This document shows, one piece after another, positions 60,317 through 64,000 of a DNA stretch of 64,000 nucleotides. The translations under genes and the position numbers were made by a program. The stretch's first letter is position 1; each line of letters opens with the position of its first letter. The notes beneath the pieces are model-generated. The model saw only the letters and a program-made list of their open reading frames with translations. It was not told the DNA's origin and ran no database searches. Source of the DNA: Lentinus brumalis (taxonomy: Eukaryota; Basidiomycota; Agaricomycetes; Polyporales; Polyporaceae); contig MARA01000018.1 in the NCBI GenBank assembly GCA_001792895.1, forward strand, positions 744,001 to 808,000. The letters are read 5' to 3'.

Positions 60317-61479
60317 CTAGGCTTGAGCAGCCTGGCCCTTGGCCGCAGTCTTCTTTGGACAGGCGTCCGCAGTATGACCGGGACCTCCGCAGAAGAGGCA
60401 GAGGTTAGCAGCGGAACGCCACTGACGCTCCTCAAGGGTGAGCTTGCCGTCCTTGCCCAGCTTGTCCGCATATGGCTTTGCGGTCTTAGCCGGGGTCTTC
60501 GGAGTTGCAGGCTTCGACGAACTCTTCTGGCCGGAGTTGCCCAGAGAAGTCGAGGAACCCAAGGACTGAGATGGATAGGATGACGTCGAAGACTTCAGAG
60601 TGGAAGAGGACTTTGATCCGGAGGTGGAAGTCCGAGTCTCACGGATCTGCTCGGTCTTGCGCTCCCAGTAGCGGGCGTCGATGGACTGAGCGAGTTCTCG
60701 GAGTTTGTTCAGATCCTTCGGCTTCCCGATCTCCGCGATGCGGTCTTTGAGTCGGGACGAAAGGCCTTTGTAGAACTCATACCGGAGAGCTTCATTTCCC
60801 CACTCGACTTGAGTGGCGAGACGATTGAACTGGGTGATATACCGAGCAACCCTCTGGTTCTCGGACATAACTAAATTCTCCAGCTCGTGCTCCGCGGTTC
60901 CGACAATGTCGTAAGGTCCGAAGTTCATACGGAGTTCTTCCTGGAAAACCTCGTAGTCCGAGAGGAAAACCGGAGGGTTCCCGGACGGAGCTTCGAGGAG
61001 GAAGGGTTCGAACCAAGCGAGAGCAGTCCCCTTGAGGTGGGAGATTGCATAGGTGACTTTCTTCTCGTGGGTATCGAACGTGTTAGGCCGAGCCTTGAAG
61101 ACTAGCTCTAGCTGAACAAAGAAGGAATGGAGTTTGGTAGGGTCCGTGCCATCGAACTGGTCCGGGTCTCGGACATTGTTGCGCTCAAACGCCGTAGGCT
61201 TCGGAGGAGCCGGAGGCGGAGGCGGAGCCCACTGAAGGGACTGTGCGGTTTGAGCGAGGAGGGTGATAGCAGCCGCTAGATCCTGATTGGTCTGCGACTG
61301 GGGTTAACACTGGCAGATGCCTGAGTGGCCTGAGTTCCGGAGGTCTGAGCACCCCTCGGAGGTCCGGATGCCTGGGCTTGTCCGGATGACCCAGCCTGAG
61401 GGGCCGGGTCCGGTTGAGCTCCAGCATGGGTAGCCCGAGCCTAAGAGGCCGAGCCTTGAGCCGGAGAGTAGAAGCCCAT
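60317..61479 (-). pseudogene. gag with CCHC zinc knuckle
   Basis: Minus strand. MGFYSPAQGSAS is followed by a TAG stop, a Pro/Gln-rich segment, and a frame shift at a CCCC run near 61303 where one extra C would restore QSQTNQDLAAAITLLAQT. The capsid-like core contains RDPDQFDGTDPTKL, VTYAISHLKGTALAWFEPFL, RVARYITQFNRLATQVEW and YEFYKGLSSRLKDRI. The nucleocapsid knuckle is CLFCGGPGHTADAC, and reading ends at 60317. Order and motifs are standard for Ty3/gypsy gag. Confidence 0.85.
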
Positions 61480-61600
61480 GGCGGACTGGTCGAAAAGATT
61501 ACGATCGATGAGGAACGAAGAGAATCGTCTTTTAGGTACGACGATTCCTGCCAGCGAAGGTAACAACAACTGATGTCCGTGGGAAAGTTGTTGGAACTCC

Positions 61601-63857
61601 GATAGTCAGTAGTAAGTGATTACATAAGCGCATGTAAGAACCAGGTAAGAAACTTTCTTATGTCCTGGAACCCCAGATTGAGGTTAGGAGTGCACAGCTT
61701 TAGGGTTGGCAGACGCTCATGCAGCTCTGTAGCGCAAGTCCAGCATGGTCCTGCTCATCCAACAACTCTGAGTGTTGCTTCATTTTTGTAGTAGATATAG
61801 AATGCAATATAGACTTCTAAGATGCTGTAAGGCAGACTTGTAGTTGAACTATGCTGCACTGCACTCTCTGTCTCTCTATCTACCCAGTACACATGATTAT
61901 GCTGCAGCTTAGTGATGTGCTGAGCCCGGCTGGAAGCTGGTTTGTAGGCTCTCAAGCTGGTCATCTTTAAGCTGAGCTGGGCCGCTATGTCTATCATTCA
62001 GAGATGCTTCTTCAGTACTGCATCTGATGCCTATGACCACCAAGGTCTTAACTATTATGGTTTATGACAGACTCAGCCCAGAGCGCAACAATCTTTCACA
62101 TGGGTCCAATTGTGAATGCCATTCAACTGCTTCCAAGATAGTTCTTATGGTATAGATGGGGTCAAGGTCAAGGATGGTAAGGTATCAAAAAGCAGTTGCA
62201 GTTTGAAGAGCTCAGGCAGCAAACACACACTGCCTGAGGGTGGTCTCTTGGGAGGTCCATCGGAGACAAGCAGAGATAACCTGAGAAGAGCTTGAGTAGT
62301 CTCAGAAGGGGTGTCCAAGGCCTGATGGACGTCCAGGGCTGTTGGAGGAGTACATCATAATAACTTGTACGGCTGTGTGTCAGCATGTAGGATTATCCAA
62401 GCACTAAAGCAAATAGAGGTCATCTCTAATAGTCTTGTAGGTGGGAACAGAGGCAGCCGCTCAGATTGCCACCAGTACTGCCAGTGCTGGGTGGTCGCTG
62501 GTGGTTGCGCCTGTTCAATGTTGGCTCTGCATCATCCTCTAACTGTCATCTGCATTGCTGGCGGCAGGCTCTCTGGTCTGGCTTTCCGAGGTACATAAAT
62601 TGCATGGATCCATACTTCTCTGGCACTCTGTGTCTCCGGTGACACTGCAACAACCATGACTTGCGCTTACTCTCCGGCTGGTACTATATGGCTAACTCAG
62701 CCCACACTTCATTGTATCTCGGCAGCCTACTGGTCTGATCCTAGGTCATGCTCTTTGTCCTGTGGCCTGCTGCATGTGCTGAGGGGTGCATCATGGTCTA
62801 GCTCTTGGCTTAGGTATGTATTGAAGGGGTTGGCTTGCCAGCCCACTTTGCAAGGTGTCTGCAATGTGCATACATCTTGAATCCAGGTGCCCACTTGTTG
62901 GCTTTGTGTAACTTGTAATATTCTCCTCGCTGGAGTCGTCGCAATGAGGCGTACATCTGTAGTCCACTCTGTATTGAACATGGTCTATATAATTGCAATG
63001 ACAGCTCAGGTGCTTCCTACCATGATATGCATGAACAGAGAGTGTCACCCGACCATAGTGCTAAGTATTTGGAATCAAGCTTCTGCTGGCTCGGGGGCCC
63101 TTTGAGAATGTCTCGACTCTCCCTTCACCGTGTATTTATTGCTAGCTGTATTGAGTTTGTCTCTGCCCCAGGGCCGAGATGACCAGAGATAATCTCGCAA
63201 GTCTTGTGGCCCCTGACGAGACCCTTGGGATCACCCATGAGACAAATTCCAGATGATCTCTGGTTGTCTCGGATGCCCCTCACGAGAGAACCTCCTCATG
63301 CAGTGACATGGACATATATAAAGCTGGACTTGCATCAAGCAGGTATCAAGCAAATATATGTACAGGCAAGGTACTACATAGCAGTCCAGAAGTAGAGTAA
63401 CAAAGGCAGTAGTCTGGGCAATAACAAAGGTAAGAAAGGGTGATAGTAGCATAGAAGTAACCAGAAGCATCACAAGTAATGGGTGAGCTTGTGATCTAAT
63501 TGAATATCAATGGTCTAGTGTGATTGTTAGGACAAATGCTGCATGTCAGTCTCTGAATTGATCAATTGCAACCACTTATAAGACACTCATAATTATCTTG
63601 AGCTCACATCATCCAGCCAACTTACTCAACAGCATCAGCAATATGTTATTACTCTGTACTGTTATTCACCATTTCACTAAACTACTTACTGATCAACTAC
63701 ACCAGCAAATAGTGTCATCACTGTTGCCCTATTTGATTGCCAGTACCAAGCAATGACATCCATAACTGATGAGTGCAATTCATCATATTGTTGACACATA
63801 AACAGCATAGTAACAGATCTAATGGGTGGTGGACTGACATTAGCCTCAGCTATGGGT
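61601..63857. other. AT-richer repeat-block DNA without recognised gene
   Basis: GC is lower than elsewhere. Open frames are short and show no motif. The expected 5' LTR of the neighbouring retrotransposon was not found. I see no other recognisable transposon protein. Confidence 0.45.
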
Positions 63858-64000
63858 CTTTTTGTTGGAGTCAATGATCATCCACGGCATTGTTATCTGC
63901 TATAGTTTCCTTGTACCGCTCTAGTATCTGTCACAGTTGCCCCCATAACACCCACTTACCCACTGCATTATTATCTGCCATAGTCCTCCTTATATTGCTC
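63858..64000 (+). repeat. Minisatellite array, right copy (runs off window)
   Basis: Starts with 'ttggagtcaatgatcatcca' and continues with the same 80-90-bp units as 52793-53230 (gcattattatctgccatag, tcctcctta, agttgcccccataacaccc, acttaccc). It has the same orientation and is cut by the window end. Confidence 0.85.

Larger units (their letters stand above)
53364..61600 (-). mobile_element. Degenerate chromodomain Ty3/gypsy retrotransposon
   Basis: On the minus strand the order is gag (61479-60317), protease (about 60236), reverse transcriptase, RNase H, integrase, chromodomain (ending 55717), then an LTR (54112-53364). A C-terminal chromodomain on the integrase marks the chromovirus branch of Ty3/gypsy. 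Copies carry stops, frameshifts and a 707-bp insertion, so the element is not autonomous. A 5' LTR matching the one at 53364-54112 could not be found to the right of gag; homology seems to end near 61560-61600. The element also hosts a gene on the opposite strand at 54336-55558. Confidence 0.9.

Noticed and set aside
61600..62400. 5' LTR of the retrotransposon
   Set aside because: I looked for the TGTTAAG start and TGTAACA end of the left LTR and found neither. The element appears truncated or its 5' LTR too diverged to see.

Overview
The window looks like nuclear DNA of a filamentous basidiomycete, most likely an Agaricomycete (polypore or agaric type). The evidence is short introns of about 50-65 nt with GTRNGT/YAG borders, several class I hydrophobins, a CDC12-type septin, a sedolisin-family secreted peptidase, and a fungal chromodomain Ty3/gypsy element. 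GC is high over most of 1-50 kb. It drops in the repeat-rich right end (about 50-64 kb). I found no convincing rRNA, tRNA or CRISPR feature.

Left arm (1-13 kb): a cell-surface gene cluster. Three recognisable class I hydrophobins (1325-2171 minus, 9988-10943 minus, 12129-12528 plus) surround two hydrophobin-derived secreted-protein genes (2945-3648 and 6961-7551, both minus). These two sit in tandemly duplicated units of about 2 kb and have lost most of the eight-cysteine frame. Then follow a 19-exon Ca2+/H+ exchanger (15686-18513 plus), an aminoglycoside-phosphotransferase-like gene with a decayed tandem copy (20476-22495) between two copies of a non-coding segment, and a small secreted-protein candidate (23510-23701).

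Middle (24-50 kb): mostly conserved genes. They are the septin CDC12 with a 996-nt second intron, a 797-residue protein with an internal repeat, a sedolisin (34317-36380 minus), a CK1-like kinase (38257-39799 minus), then PRP43 (40285-43060 minus) and CLF1 (43266-45955 plus). The last two are spliceosome genes reading away from each other across only 205 bp. HSP10 (46500-47000 minus) and a DUF1275/YoaK-type membrane protein (48295-49423 minus) follow. A decayed, intron-retaining copy of CLF1 lies at 33.2-34.1 kb in the opposite orientation.

Right end (52.8-64 kb): a repeat block bounded on both sides by the same minisatellite. It holds a degenerate chromodomain Ty3/gypsy retrotransposon on the minus strand, with one recognisable LTR. 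Two things are unusual. A gene on the opposite strand, with its own TATA box and a Zn2Cys6-type cysteine pattern, sits between pol and the LTR. A 707-bp fold-back element with an 8-bp target duplication has inserted into pol; it carries two outward-pointing tRNA-like modules and a 44-bp perfect palindrome.

A cross-cutting observation: several otherwise intact genes each contain one frame break at a short C or G run, and in each case one extra base of that run restores the family-like reading. This fits homopolymer under-calling in the assembly better than independent gene decay. Exon models were derived by eye from splice signals, reading frame and family conservation.
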